Shown piece after piece: positions 16,501 through 24,683 of a stretch of DNA of 48,049 nucleotides. The translations under genes and the position numbers were made by a program. The notes under the pieces were generated by a model. It searched no databases. It had not been told where the DNA came from and saw nothing but the letters and a program-made list of their open reading frames with translations. The DNA comes from Ruminococcus sp. (GTDB taxonomy: Bacteria; Bacillota; Clostridia; Oscillospirales; Ruminococcaceae), in the NCBI GenBank assembly GCA_017623515.1, contig JAGAOV010000011.1, forward strand, positions 1-48,049. Direction: 5' to 3'. How positions within the stretch are numbered: the first letter of the stretch is position 1; every line of letters begins with the position of its first letter.

Positions 16501-17469
16501 CTATTTTCCGCCCATAAGCTCTGCACAGAGAGCCGTGAGGACAAGCTGCACATTTACATTTGCAGAGATGGCAGCATATGCTTTTCCGATACATTTATGA
16601 TAATGCTGACCTTTGGCAGCGGAGAGCCTTGCAGAAAGAGCAGACGCACCCTCATAGTCGCAGCCAGTACAGTGAAGTGAACTGTCGATTTTAAGAGCCA
16701 TAGCGTCCCTGAAAACGCATTCAAGCATATTCAGGATGGAAAGGGTACTGTTTCTGTCGCTGCCGGCTGAAAAAAACGCCCTCATAAGGTCGTATTCACG
16801 CTTATCTATTATACAACGAACCGCCTCTTTTGTCAATGCGGCAAGCCTTTGGAGGTTTTCATCCTCAAGGTAAGCAATGCACATGCCGATATTTCCATGA
16901 AAGCATGAGACCGCCTCGGCAGCGTTCTCTGGTGAATAGCCTCTTTCGATAAGGACAGAGGAGGCTTCCTGTTCTGTACATTGGGATATTCCAAAGGGAA
17001 CAAGGCGTGAGATAACTGTAGGCAGGAGCGTCTGACGTGAACCGGCTGTGAAGATGAAATGTGTGAAAGCCGGAGGCTCTTCTATTACTTTCAGAAGAAT
17101 ATTCTGTGATCTTACGTCCATATTATCACAGTCGCTGAAAATGTATATTTTTTTATCGCCGCTGTTTGGAGCGATAATTGCCTCGGAGCAGACGTTTCTG
17201 ACAGTTTCAGCAGAGAAGCCCTGAAGCTTTCCGGTATGCTGTACCCATATCACATCCGGATGAACTCCGGCGGCTATATTACGGCAGTTTTTGCATATAC
17301 CGCATGGCTTGCTGCCGCTGTCTGTACAGAGGAGCTTTTGTGCAAACCAGAGAGCAAGAGTCTTTTTTCCCAGACCTTTTTCACCGTAAAAAAGCAGGCA
17401 TTGGGCAAGACGTTTTCCCTCAGTCATTCTGGAAAGAGCATCACGAACATTCTTGTTTCCGCAGAGCAA
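16501..17469 (-). CDS. holB: DNA polymerase III delta' subunit
   Basis: A 322-residue clamp-loader AAA+ subunit. The degenerate Walker A GEKGLGKKT is at 29-37, the zinc Cys cluster in CGICKNC at 56-62 and the sensor region SRLVPF near 153-158. The start codon is TTG (17469), with AAAGGA 9 nt ahead; no in-frame ATG is nearby. First gene of the holB-ricT-queH operon. Confidence 0.92.
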   Translation of the reverse strand: MLCGNKNVRDALSRMTEGKRLAQCLLFYGEKGLGKKTLALWFAQKLLCTDSGSKPCGICKNCRNIAAGVHPDVIWVQHTGKLQGFSAETVRNVCSEAIIAPNSGDKKIYIFSDCDNMDVRSQNILLKVIEEPPAFTHFIFTAGSRQTLLPTVISRLVPFGISQCTEQEASSVLIERGYSPENAAEAVSCFHGNIGMCIAYLEDENLQRLAALTKEAVRCIIDKREYDLMRAFFSAGSDRNSTLSILNMLECVFRDAMALKIDSSLHCTGCDYEGASALSARLSAAKGQHYHKCIGKAYAAISANVNVQLVLTALCAELMGGK

Positions 17470-17500
17470 AATATCACATCCTTTCAGTTATGCTTATATT

Positions 17501-17529
17501 ATTATACAACATTTTTCTGCTTCGGTCAA
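17501..17529 (-). promoter_or_regulatory. Promoter of holB-ricT-queH
   Basis: On the minus strand TTGACC (17529-17524) and TATAAT (17506-17501) are 17 bp apart, about 30 nt before the TTG start of holB. Confidence 0.8.
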
Positions 17530-17603
17530 TACGAAAACAAAGCATGACAATGAATTTACCCAGCGCAGTAAATTGGTTCTTGCTGCGATATTGCAAAAAA
17601 CCT

Positions 17604-17631
17604 TTGACAATATGGAAAAATATGATATAAT
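17604..17631 (+). promoter_or_regulatory. Promoter of the GH5 glucanase gene
   Basis: TTGACA (17604-17609) and TATAAT (17626-17631) with a 16-bp spacer, about 40 nt before the ATG. Confidence 0.85.
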
Positions 17632-17670
17632 ATAGGCAGTGCTGCGGCACAACTACAAGGAGGAGTTTAT

Positions 17671-18837
17671 ATGAACATATCAAAGCTTACCGCACTGCTG
17701 CTGAGTACAGCGGCAGGAATAACAATGGTAACAGGCTGTGCAGAAAACAGCGGTTCATCCGGTGAAAAGGATTCCGGAATGTACACCATGCATGGTCTGA
17801 CAACTCAGGAATTTGTAACAGAAATGGGTGCAGGTATCAACCTTGGAAACACCTTTGAATCCTGCGGCGCATGGATAGATTCTGAAAGCGTTACAAACTT
17901 TGAAACAGGCTGGGGAAGTCCTGTTGTAACAAAGGAGCTTATCGAGGGCTACAAGAAAGAAGGCTTCGGCGCACTCCGTATTCCCGTGGCATGGTCTAAC
18001 ATGATGCAGGAAAATTACCAGATACATCCTGATTATCTTGCAAGAGTAAAGGAAGTGGTAGAATGGGCATTGGGTGCAGACCTTGCGGTAATCCTCAATA
18101 TTCACTGGGACAGCGGATGGTGGGAGAATTTTCCGACTGACAAGGAAAACTGCATGGAAAAGTACACCTCTATCTGGACTCAGCTCTGCGACGCTTTCGG
18201 AGAATACGGTGACAAGCTTATGTTTGAATCTCTCAACGAAGAAGCCGGATGGAGCAGTATCTGGGACAGATACTCAGGTACAGAAGAGCAGAAGGCTGAA
18301 TCTTATGCCCTTGTAAATGAGATCAATCAGACATTCGTTGACCTTGTAAGAGCAAGCGGCGGAAATAATGCAGAACGTCATTTGCTTATTGCAGGCTACA
18401 TAACAGACGTTGCCCTCACCTGTGATCCTCTTTATAAAATGCCTGAAGATCCGGCTGGAAAGTGTGCGGTTTCCGTACATTACTACACTCCTGCAACCTA
18501 CTGTATCCTGAAGCAGGACGCAGACTGGGGTAAGGCAAAGAAAGCTTGGGGTTCACCAAGAGACTACGGCGAACTTGAAACGAATATGGATATGCTCTAT
18601 GATACATTTGTAAGCAAGGGTGTACCAGTAATTATTGGTGAGTATGGTGTTGAGACTGCCAACAAGGAGGCAGATAATGTTAAGCTCTTTCTGTCTGCCG
18701 TTTCTACAGAGGCAAGGGAACGGGATATGTGTCCCATGCTCTGGGATATTACTGATGTATTCTATGACAGAACGACATTCCAGATGGTTGAAGAATACTC
18801 AGACCTCAATGAAATGCTTACTGTTCCTGTTGAATAA
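17671..18837 (+). CDS. GH5-family endoglucanase, lipoprotein
   Basis: 388 residues. A signal peptide ends in the lipobox VTGC (Cys23), so the enzyme should be anchored outside the membrane. GAGINLGNTFE near 53-63 is the GH5 (subfamily 4-like) entry motif; the acid/base is Glu190 in ESLNE, the nucleophile Glu324 in IIGEYG, with NIHWD (143-147) and SVHYYTP near 268-274 lining the site. It probably cleaves beta-1,4-glucan, mixed-linkage glucan or xyloglucan. It has no carbohydrate-binding module or dockerin. A strong AGGAGG precedes the ATG; it is monocistronic. Confidence 0.92.
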   Translation: MNISKLTALLLSTAAGITMVTGCAENSGSSGEKDSGMYTMHGLTTQEFVTEMGAGINLGNTFESCGAWIDSESVTNFETGWGSPVVTKELIEGYKKEGFGALRIPVAWSNMMQENYQIHPDYLARVKEVVEWALGADLAVILNIHWDSGWWENFPTDKENCMEKYTSIWTQLCDAFGEYGDKLMFESLNEEAGWSSIWDRYSGTEEQKAESYALVNEINQTFVDLVRASGGNNAERHLLIAGYITDVALTCDPLYKMPEDPAGKCAVSVHYYTPATYCILKQDADWGKAKKAWGSPRDYGELETNMDMLYDTFVSKGVPVIIGEYGVETANKEADNVKLFLSAVSTEARERDMCPMLWDITDVFYDRTTFQMVEEYSDLNEMLTVPVE

Positions 18838-18842
18838 ATCAA

Positions 18843-18880
18843 GAAAAGGCGGCTGTACACAATGCACAGCCGCCCTTTTT
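18843..18880 (+). terminator. Terminator after the GH5 gene
   Basis: GGCGGCTGT (18849-18857) pairs with ACAGCCGCC (18866-18874) followed by a T run; the A-rich left flank lets it serve the converging minus-strand operon too. The stem is almost identical to the one at 13001. Confidence 0.9.
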
Positions 18881-18910
18881 AATGCCGGAAATCAGCATAT
18901 TTATCAGAAT

Positions 18911-19840
18911 TTATCTGCGGTTACCGCCGCCGCCGCCGCCGCTGCTTGAACCGCCGCCGCCGCTTCTGCCGCCGCCGCTGCTTGACTCAATTTTGGTTCG
19001 TACCTGATACTGTCTGATAAATACATCAGACGGCTGTCCATACTGAACCTGATCGAATGACACATACTGGAGGCTTGATGGTCTGCTCTTGAACTTATAA
19101 TGTGATTTTACGGCAAAGAACATTATCACCGCTGCAATAAGACCAATCACTGCACCGATCATTATAGCTTTCCCCCAATTTACTGGTTTTGAATCTCTAT
19201 GGATGAGAGTTCCGTCGGATTCAATGGTAACATATTTCCCTGTATCCGGAACATAAAAGAAACGAACACTTCTGTCAGGGCCGCAGTCATAGTAGAATTC
19301 CAGATTATAGAGGAATTCTCTGACTGCTGAATAAACGTCCTCATTGCACCTTGGAAGATATGGGTTCATGTCATCAAAAATTGACTGAATTCTTCCTCCG
19401 TCGCTGAGATCTGTATAACCGGAGTAATAAAATCTTGCACGGTTTCTTGTGTAGATAAAATCATACGGAGAATAGCTCGGATCATCATGACCGGAAAGAT
19501 CCATGTACAGAACTATGCTGTCAGCGTCATAGCCGTAAGCGTCGGTACAGAGCTGTTCAGCAAAATCCATAGTACCGCTTTCGGTGTAAATAGTAGTGCC
19601 GCTTACAAAGATAAGTATATTCATATCTATGTATTCAGCCACTTCATGTATTTCATCGGTAAGCTCTTTTTCCTCTTCATCCGTAAGCATGTTAGCACCG
19701 TCAACAATATTGCTTTCAGACGGATTTATTGGAGTATCCTCATAAGCAGTCTCCTTTGCATAAGCCGGCAAAGAAAGCGCACCTGCACAAAGAACAGCAC
19801 TGAGAATAAATGCCGCAGAATTTTTTAAATATTTCATCAT
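18911..19840 (-). CDS. TPM-domain membrane protein (YdjH-like)
   Basis: 309 residues: signal peptide (about 8-29, ALSLPAYA), an extracellular TPM-type domain (NIVDGANMLTDEEEKEL onward, about 45-190), one transmembrane helix near 228-247, then a Gly/Ser-rich tail of about 25 residues. TPM proteins are membrane-quality-control or repair factors. The ATG overlaps the stop of the preceding zinc-ribbon gene (ATGA) with GGAGG 9 nt ahead. The order SPFH, zinc ribbon, TPM matches Bacillus ydjI/ydjG/ydjH, so a YdjH-like role is inferred. Confidence 0.82.
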   Translation of the reverse strand: MMKYLKNSAAFILSAVLCAGALSLPAYAKETAYEDTPINPSESNIVDGANMLTDEEEKELTDEIHEVAEYIDMNILIFVSGTTIYTESGTMDFAEQLCTDAYGYDADSIVLYMDLSGHDDPSYSPYDFIYTRNRARFYYSGYTDLSDGGRIQSIFDDMNPYLPRCNEDVYSAVREFLYNLEFYYDCGPDRSVRFFYVPDTGKYVTIESDGTLIHRDSKPVNWGKAIMIGAVIGLIAAVIMFFAVKSHYKFKSRPSSLQYVSFDQVQYGQPSDVFIRQYQVRTKIESSSGGGRSGGGGSSSGGGGGGNRR

Positions 19841-20934
19841 TGCAGGAATCCTCCTATGAGCGTTGCTATGGTAGTAACGGCAAGGAAAAGTCCGCTGCAT
19901 GCTATGAGGAGTTTATTCATATCAAGAGGCGGTGTACCTGCAAGCTTTCCGGTCTGACCGTTCATAGCAGAGCTGTAGGTCTTACCCTTGTAATGGTAGT
20001 TCATGAACCATACCGGCATGAGAGCGTATTCCTTTGCAACGCCCTTATAGCCTACATTTACATTAACTGCCTTAACTCCGCTGTAGCCTGTAACAGACTC
20101 ACGGAGCTTCTGGGAACAGCCTTCCTTGATACGCTCCTTTACACGTCCAACGGAGTCTTCCCATGTAACGTCATATTTTTCAGCAAGAAAGCCGCTTAAA
20201 TACTGCATGGAAAAATCACGGATGTCCTTGTAGTGGTAAGGCTCAATTGCGTCCATAAGTGCGTCCTCGATCTTCTTTGCACCATCTGAGGGTACACGCT
20301 GGAACGGAAAAGAACCGCTTCTCTTTACTGCATACTCCCTTATCTCTGTAATTCGGTAACTGCCGGATGTCCAGCTGCGTTTTCTTTCACCGATACATGA
20401 AAGACTTGCATTTGCAGTACAGCTTGTAAGCCAGAACGGAACGTATACTCCGCTCATCTTTTCAAGCTGTTGTTCGGATTTGAAGTCTTTTGGCAAAAAC
20501 CATTTGCTTTTGCACCATGTTTTAAAGCTTTCAAGAGCTTTTTCTCTTGTGTATGCAAATGGAATAACGTAATTCGGACGATATTCGCCTGTAAGTCTGC
20601 CGGCAAGAACAACTGGATTGTGGCAGTAATAACAGAATGTAGCCGCAGATGTCTCCTCAGCAATGATCTCTGCGCCGCAGGAATTGCAGGAATAAAGTCT
20701 TGTCTGTTCGGTGAATTCACTGTCCTCAAACTGAGAATAGTCGTTTTCACTTTCAAGAGTCTGAGCGTCAGGGTCTGCATTCTCTTCAGCCATCCTGTTG
20801 ACTTCATCGTACATTTTGGCGATTTCAGCTTCTTCAAAGTAACTGTCGCAGTAGTCGCAGCCGAATTTCTGTTCCTCTGGCTTGAAAGTCAGCTCACCGC
20901 CGCAATATGGACATTTATACTGAACTGTATTCAA
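19837..20934 (-). CDS. Zinc-ribbon membrane protein (YdjG-like)
   Basis: 365 residues. Two N-terminal zinc ribbons are seen: CPYC...CDYC (Cys8, 11, 26, 29) and CNSC...CYYC near 82-106. A long soluble domain follows, and one hydrophobic helix at 345-363. The start codon is TTG with AGAAAGGA 9 nt ahead. It resembles Bacillus YdjG, which with YdjH brings the SPFH protein YdjI to the membrane. It is separated from the SPFH gene by a 165-bp palindromic repeat but coupled to the TPM gene. Confidence 0.82.
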   Translation of the reverse strand: MNTVQYKCPYCGGELTFKPEEQKFGCDYCDSYFEEAEIAKMYDEVNRMAEENADPDAQTLESENDYSQFEDSEFTEQTRLYSCNSCGAEIIAEETSAATFCYYCHNPVVLAGRLTGEYRPNYVIPFAYTREKALESFKTWCKSKWFLPKDFKSEQQLEKMSGVYVPFWLTSCTANASLSCIGERKRSWTSGSYRITEIREYAVKRSGSFPFQRVPSDGAKKIEDALMDAIEPYHYKDIRDFSMQYLSGFLAEKYDVTWEDSVGRVKERIKEGCSQKLRESVTGYSGVKAVNVNVGYKGVAKEYALMPVWFMNYHYKGKTYSSAMNGQTGKLAGTPPLDMNKLLIACSGLFLAVTTIATLIGGFLQ

Positions 20935-21025
20935 TGGTTTTTTCCTTTCTGTAGTAGTTGTGGTTGATTATTCGGATACTATAAAATATATCGCACCAAT
21001 AAAGGATTCTGTCAGGAAACCTCTA

Positions 21026-21190
21026 AAAGCCTCCCCTTAGTAAGGGGAGGTGGCTGAGCAAAGCGAAGTCGGAGGGGATTGCAGAAAGAAAAGTAAACTT
21101 TAAGTTTTGATTTTTCTCGCTGGGTACAATCCCCTCAGTCAGCTTCGCTGACAGCTCCCCTGACAGCTCCCCTTACTAAGGGGAGCCTTA
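21026..21190. repeat. Large palindromic (MITE/REP-like) repeat
   Basis: The left arm (21027-21081) reads AAGCCTCCCCTTAGTAAG onward and ends in GGAGGGGATTG; the right arm (21127-21190) is its inverse and starts CAATCCCCTCAGTC. Each arm contains its own small hairpin CTCCCCTTA-TAAGGGGAG. Inside the right arm the 12-mer GACAGCTCCCCT is duplicated in tandem (21150-21161 and 21162-21173). No ORF is inside. It fills the gap between two genes of one operon, only 12 bp past the SPFH stop. Non-autonomous mobile repeats look like this; family name not assigned. Confidence 0.8.
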
Positions 21191-21201
21191 TGCGGTTGTT
21201 T

Positions 21202-22461
21202 TTATCCTCTCTTATTTCCGCAGTTTGTGCAGAAATTGCCTGTATTTGTAGTACCGCAGGAACACTGCCAGTCAGCAGAGGGCTTCTTGCTTCCGCAGTT
21301 AGTGCAGAAATTGCCTGTGTTTTCTGCGCCGCAGGAACACTTCCAGCCGCCTGCCGGTGCTGGCTTCTTGCCGCCGCAGTTTGTGCAGAAGTTGCCTGTA
21401 TTAGTATTTCCGCAGGAACACTTCCAGCCGTTTGCCGGAGCTGCCTGAGCCGCAGCCTGCTGCTGCATCTGCATCTGCTGCATATTTGCTGCGGATGCTG
21501 AACCCATAAAACTGCCTGCATTCTGCATGCCCATGCCCATAGCCATAAATGCCTGACCTGCGCCAGCTGAGTTGCTGCCGGCAGCTTCCATGCCTCTTGC
21601 AACTGCGCCCTGAACATAGCCTTCACGAACAGAAGCATCAGAGAGCATTGCGCCCTGATTGCGCATATTGATGAGCTTTTTGCTTTCCTCGTCGTAGCTG
21701 ATGCTGGAGATACCAACAGATCCGATCTCAACACCTCTTACATTCTTCCAGTCGTCATCCAGAACATCGCTCATATATTTAGCAAGCTTCATGCCCTGTG
21801 AAGGCAGTGTAGAGATACGAACACCGTCAACAGACATCTGACTGATAGTACTCTGGAGAGCTGTAAGGAATTCAGAATTGAACTGCTCATTTATATCCTC
21901 AAAGCTTACAACGCTCTTGTCACGCTGAGAGCATTCCATGTAGAACTTCAGCGGATCTGTTACTCTGATGGAATATGTACCGTGGCAGCGGAGGAAAAGC
22001 TCTGCATTATAGAAGTTATCGAAATACTGGAGGGCATTTCTTGTGCCGAACTTGATACCTCTGATTTCAGCGAGATTTACAAAGTAAACCTTCTGTGCGC
22101 TTGAGGGCTGACCGCCGAACTTGAATCTTTCCCATGTATCCTTGAGAGTATCGCCAAGCTGACCATTGAACAGTGAGGGAGCTGAGGACATGAATACCTC
22201 ATAGTAGCCTGCTTCTGCTGTATAGTCAATGATCTTGCCGTCTTCAACGAGGAACATCATCTGGTTCGGACCTACCACGATCTTTGAACCGTTTGAAATA
22301 ACATTCTCATTGCCTTTTTTGTTGCTGCTTCGTTTATTGCTTACCTGTACACCTCTGCACATAATTGTAGTTGCGCCCATATCGGGAGCTGCGATATAAT
22401 CAAGCCATGAATCAGCCAGCTGACCGCCGATTGCACCTGCTGCTGCTTTAATAAGTCCCAT
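21202..22461 (-). CDS. SPFH-domain protein with three C-terminal zinc ribbons (YdjI-like)
   Basis: 419 residues. An SPFH/Band-7-like domain (about 30-285) of the kind annotated as 'virion core protein-like' is followed by an Ala/Gln/Met-rich linker (about 295-345) and three near-identical ribbons of the form W-x-CSCG-x-x-NTGNFCTNCG near 348-417. Bacillus YdjI has the same domain and is drawn to stressed membranes by YdjG and YdjH. First gene of this minus-strand set, with its own promoter and a palindrome in the leader. No PspA gene is present. Confidence 0.88.
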   Translation of the reverse strand: MGLIKAAAGAIGGQLADSWLDYIAAPDMGATTIMCRGVQVSNKRSSNKKGNENVISNGSKIVVGPNQMMFLVEDGKIIDYTAEAGYYEVFMSSAPSLFNGQLGDTLKDTWERFKFGGQPSSAQKVYFVNLAEIRGIKFGTRNALQYFDNFYNAELFLRCHGTYSIRVTDPLKFYMECSQRDKSVVSFEDINEQFNSEFLTALQSTISQMSVDGVRISTLPSQGMKLAKYMSDVLDDDWKNVRGVEIGSVGISSISYDEESKKLINMRNQGAMLSDASVREGYVQGAVARGMEAAGSNSAGAGQAFMAMGMGMQNAGSFMGSASAANMQQMQMQQQAAAQAAPANGWKCSCGNTNTGNFCTNCGGKKPAPAGGWKCSCGAENTGNFCTNCGSKKPSADWQCSCGTTNTGNFCTNCGNKRG

Positions 22462-22496
22462 AGTAATTACCTCCGTAAATTATTGTTGTGATGTGA

Positions 22497-22516
22497 AAAT
22501 TCTCTAAAGAGAATTT
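22497..22516. promoter_or_regulatory. Palindromic operator or leader hairpin of the SPFH operon
   Basis: AAATTCTCT-AA-AGAGAATTT is a perfect 9+2+9 inverted repeat placed right at the predicted transcription start, 6 bp downstream of the -10. A repressor bound here would block initiation; an RNA hairpin is the alternative. Confidence 0.6.
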
Positions 22517-22522
22517 ACTTTT

Positions 22523-22551
22523 ATTATACCATAGCCGGTTGATGATTTCAA
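22523..22551 (-). promoter_or_regulatory. Promoter of the SPFH operon
   Basis: On the minus strand TTGAAA (22551-22546) and TATAAT (22528-22523) are 17 bp apart, with an extended TGG before the -10. Confidence 0.8.
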
Positions 22552-22593
22552 GAGGTTTTTACTCTTTTATTCACTTTTTTGTGCTGGTTGTAT

Positions 22594-22619
22594 AAAAAAG
22601 CTGATAGTGACGCTTTTTG
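22594..22619. terminator. Weak bidirectional hairpin after the arsC-like gene
   Basis: AAAAAGC (22595-22601) pairs with GCTTTTT (22612-22618), giving T runs on both strands. It lies about 20 nt past the stop of the gene at 22639. Confidence 0.5.
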
Positions 22620-22638
22620 CAAACTATAGAATTGGGTA

Positions 22639-23058
22639 TTATTGCCTTTGCTCATTCTTCATTCTAAGAATATACTCCCTAAGCTTCTTCACATTCTCAT
22701 CAATAGCACGGATGACCTCAATAAACTTCTCATCGCCCTGACCTGTAGGATCATCAAGTCCCCAGTTGAAGTTTGCCGCATCGGGCATATACGGACAGAC
22801 AACATTGCATCCCATAGATACGGCAATATCTACCTTGGGAATATCCTCAAAAAGCTTTGAATACTGCTCCTTTTCCATATCAATTCCATATATTTCCTTC
22901 ATAAGTCTTACAGCGTCACTGTTGATATGAGGCTTTGTTTCCGTGCCGGCGGAATAACAATCGCAAATATCAGAAAGATATTTTTTTCCAAGAGCTTCCG
23001 CTATCTGACTGCGGCAGGAATTATGTACACATATAAACGCTGTTTTAATATTACTCAT
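22639..23058 (-). CDS. arsC: ArsC-type arsenate reductase / low-molecular-weight phosphatase
   Basis: 139 residues. The CX5R loop CVHNSCR places Cys10 and Arg16, followed by SQIAEA, and DDPTGQGDE near 104-112 holds the general-acid Asp: features of thioredoxin-coupled arsenate reductases. No arsenite pump or ArsR gene is next to it, so a housekeeping phosphatase role is possible. I chose the ATG at 23058, preceded by AAAGGAAG, rather than a longer upstream frame. Single-gene unit. Confidence 0.85.
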   Translation of the reverse strand: MSNIKTAFICVHNSCRSQIAEALGKKYLSDICDCYSAGTETKPHINSDAVRLMKEIYGIDMEKEQYSKLFEDIPKVDIAVSMGCNVVCPYMPDAANFNWGLDDPTGQGDEKFIEVIRAIDENVKKLREYILRMKNEQRQ

Positions 23059-23112
23059 TATTCTTCCTTTCTGAAAAGACAGGCTGTTTCCTATAATAGA
23101 ACCAATAAAATA

Positions 23113-23141
23113 ATTATAGCACATGTTCCTGTCAAATGCAA
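23113..23141 (-). promoter_or_regulatory. Promoter of the arsC-like gene
   Basis: On the minus strand TTGCAT (23141-23136) and TATAAT (23118-23113) are 17 bp apart, with TGC before the -10 (extended). Confidence 0.65.
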
Positions 23142-23188
23142 ATATAACTATCATAATTCTATATTCAAGGGCATTTTCACAAGAGAAC

Positions 23189-23217
23189 TTGACATTATAG
23201 GCGAATTCTGTTATACT
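23189..23217 (+). promoter_or_regulatory. Promoter of galK-galE
   Basis: TTGACA (23189-23194) and TATACT (23212-23217) are 17 bp apart. Transcription should start near 23224, leaving a leader of about 165 nt before galK that contains the conserved leader element. Confidence 0.8.
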
Positions 23218-23282
23218 TTATACATAAGATCAGCTTAAAGCAAAGCTTTCATAAGGAGTTTCTTTAAAAACATCCCTTAATG

Positions 23283-23363
23283 CAGCACCGCCCAAGTCTT
23301 GCCTGACGGCTCTGTACGTCATCTGCCGGCGCATCTGATGCACAGGCTTTATGCGGTGCCGCC
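23283..23363 (+). repeat. Conserved leader element, copy A
   Basis: This segment shares GCCTGACGGCTCTG, ACGTCAT and GCTTTATGCGGTGCCGCC with the minus strand at 42311-42371, in the same order and spacing apart from an insert of about 20 nt here. It can fold: GCACCGC (23285-23291) with GCGGTGC (23353-23359), and TGACG/CGTCA around an 8-nt loop. It lies in the galK 5' leader. Either a dispersed repeat or a cis-acting RNA. Confidence 0.7.
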
Positions 23364-23389
23364 CTAAATTTATTATACAAGGAGCGGTT

Positions 23390-24682
23390 ATGAAGATCAC
23401 TGACATCATAAAAAGTATCAAGGACGATAGATTCAATAAAGTTTTCAGAGAGCTTTATGGCAATTCTGAAACAGCACTGAAATATCAGAAGGAACGTTAC
23501 ATAAAAGCAGCAGAACGATTTTCGGAGCTTTTTCCGGAGAGGACTGATGTAAGAATATTCTCCGCTTCCGGAAGAACCGAGATAGGCGGCAATCATACTG
23601 ATCACCAGCACGGATGTGTGCTTGCAGCGGCAGTAAATCTTGACGCTGTTGCTGTAGTCGCTTTCCACAATGACGGTGTTATCCGTGTTAAATCCGAGGG
23701 ATATGATAAATTCAAGGTATCTCTCAGTGAGCTTTCTCCAAAGAAACATGAAAAAGGTTCACCGGCAATCGTCAGGGGAATTGCGTCAAGATTTGCTTCA
23801 ATCGGTGCAGAAATAGGCGGCTTTGACATGTACAGCACCTCTGATGTACTTACAGGCAGCGGCGTTTCTTCCTCCGCCGCATTTGAAACACTTATCGGTA
23901 CAATAATTGATACCGTTTACAACGGCGGAAATGCCGGTGCTGTTGAAATCGCAAAAATCGGTCAGTATGCAGAAAATGTATACTTCGGCAAAAACAGCGG
24001 TCTCATGGATCAGATGGTTTCTTCTGTAGGCGGACTGGTCGGAATCGACTTCCGTGATACGGAAAATCCGGAAATAAGACGCTTTAATTGTGATTTTGAG
24101 GAATACGGCTACTGTCTCTGTATCACTGACACCAAGGGCAGCCATGCAGATCTCACACCCGATTACGATGCTGTGCGCAGCGAAATGGAAGAAGTTGCAT
24201 CATACTTCGGAAAGCCTTACCTCAGAGAAGCCAACGAGAATGATTTCTACAAGGCACTCCCAGAGCTTCGCAAAAAATGCAGCGACCGCAGCATTCTCAG
24301 AGCAATACACTTCTTCAGCGAAAACAACAGAGCTGTTCTTGAAGCAAACGCCCTTCGTGACGGTAATATTGAATACTTCCTTGCGCTGGTGCGAGAATCA
24401 GGAGATTCCTCTGCAAACTACCTCCAGAATCTCTACTCATGTTCAAAGCCGCTGAATCAGGAAATACCTCTTGCAATCGCTCTCAGTAAGAAAATACTCG
24501 GCGGCAGCGGTGCTGTAAGAGTTCACGGAGGCGGCTTTGCAGGAACTATTCAGGCGTTCGTTCAGCTTGAAAAGGCTGATGAATATATAAGGGAGATGAA
24601 CCGCATTTTCGGTGAAAACTCCTGTCAGAGACTCCGTATCAGACCATACGGAGGAATTGAAATCACTAAGGAGGATTTTTAA
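23390..24682 (+). CDS. galK: Galactokinase
   Basis: A 430-residue GHMP kinase that phosphorylates galactose at C1 (Leloir pathway). The galactose motif GRTEIGGNHTDHQHG is near 62-76, the ATP loop TGSGVSSSAA near 154-163, and the C-terminal GHMP motif GGGFAGTIQAF near 382-392. The long form has an extended N-terminus like other clostridial GalK. The ATG at 23390 has AAGGAG 6 nt ahead. galE follows after one base, so the two are an operon. Confidence 0.93.
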   Translation: MKITDIIKSIKDDRFNKVFRELYGNSETALKYQKERYIKAAERFSELFPERTDVRIFSASGRTEIGGNHTDHQHGCVLAAAVNLDAVAVVAFHNDGVIRVKSEGYDKFKVSLSELSPKKHEKGSPAIVRGIASRFASIGAEIGGFDMYSTSDVLTGSGVSSSAAFETLIGTIIDTVYNGGNAGAVEIAKIGQYAENVYFGKNSGLMDQMVSSVGGLVGIDFRDTENPEIRRFNCDFEEYGYCLCITDTKGSHADLTPDYDAVRSEMEEVASYFGKPYLREANENDFYKALPELRKKCSDRSILRAIHFFSENNRAVLEANALRDGNIEYFLALVRESGDSSANYLQNLYSCSKPLNQEIPLAIALSKKILGGSGAVRVHGGGFAGTIQAFVQLEKADEYIREMNRIFGENSCQRLRIRPYGGIEITKEDF

Positions 24683-24683
24683 C

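Noticed and set aside
21227-21420. Tandem DNA repeats at the SPFH gene 3' end, CRISPR-like
   Set aside because: They encode three zinc ribbons in frame, with no conserved spacer layout; protein repeats, not CRISPR. No CRISPR array or cas gene was seen anywhere.
23351-23389. Upstream in-frame ATG for galK inside the leader element
   Set aside because: No ribosome binding site there, while the ATG at 23390 has AAGGAG at good distance and matches the family start.
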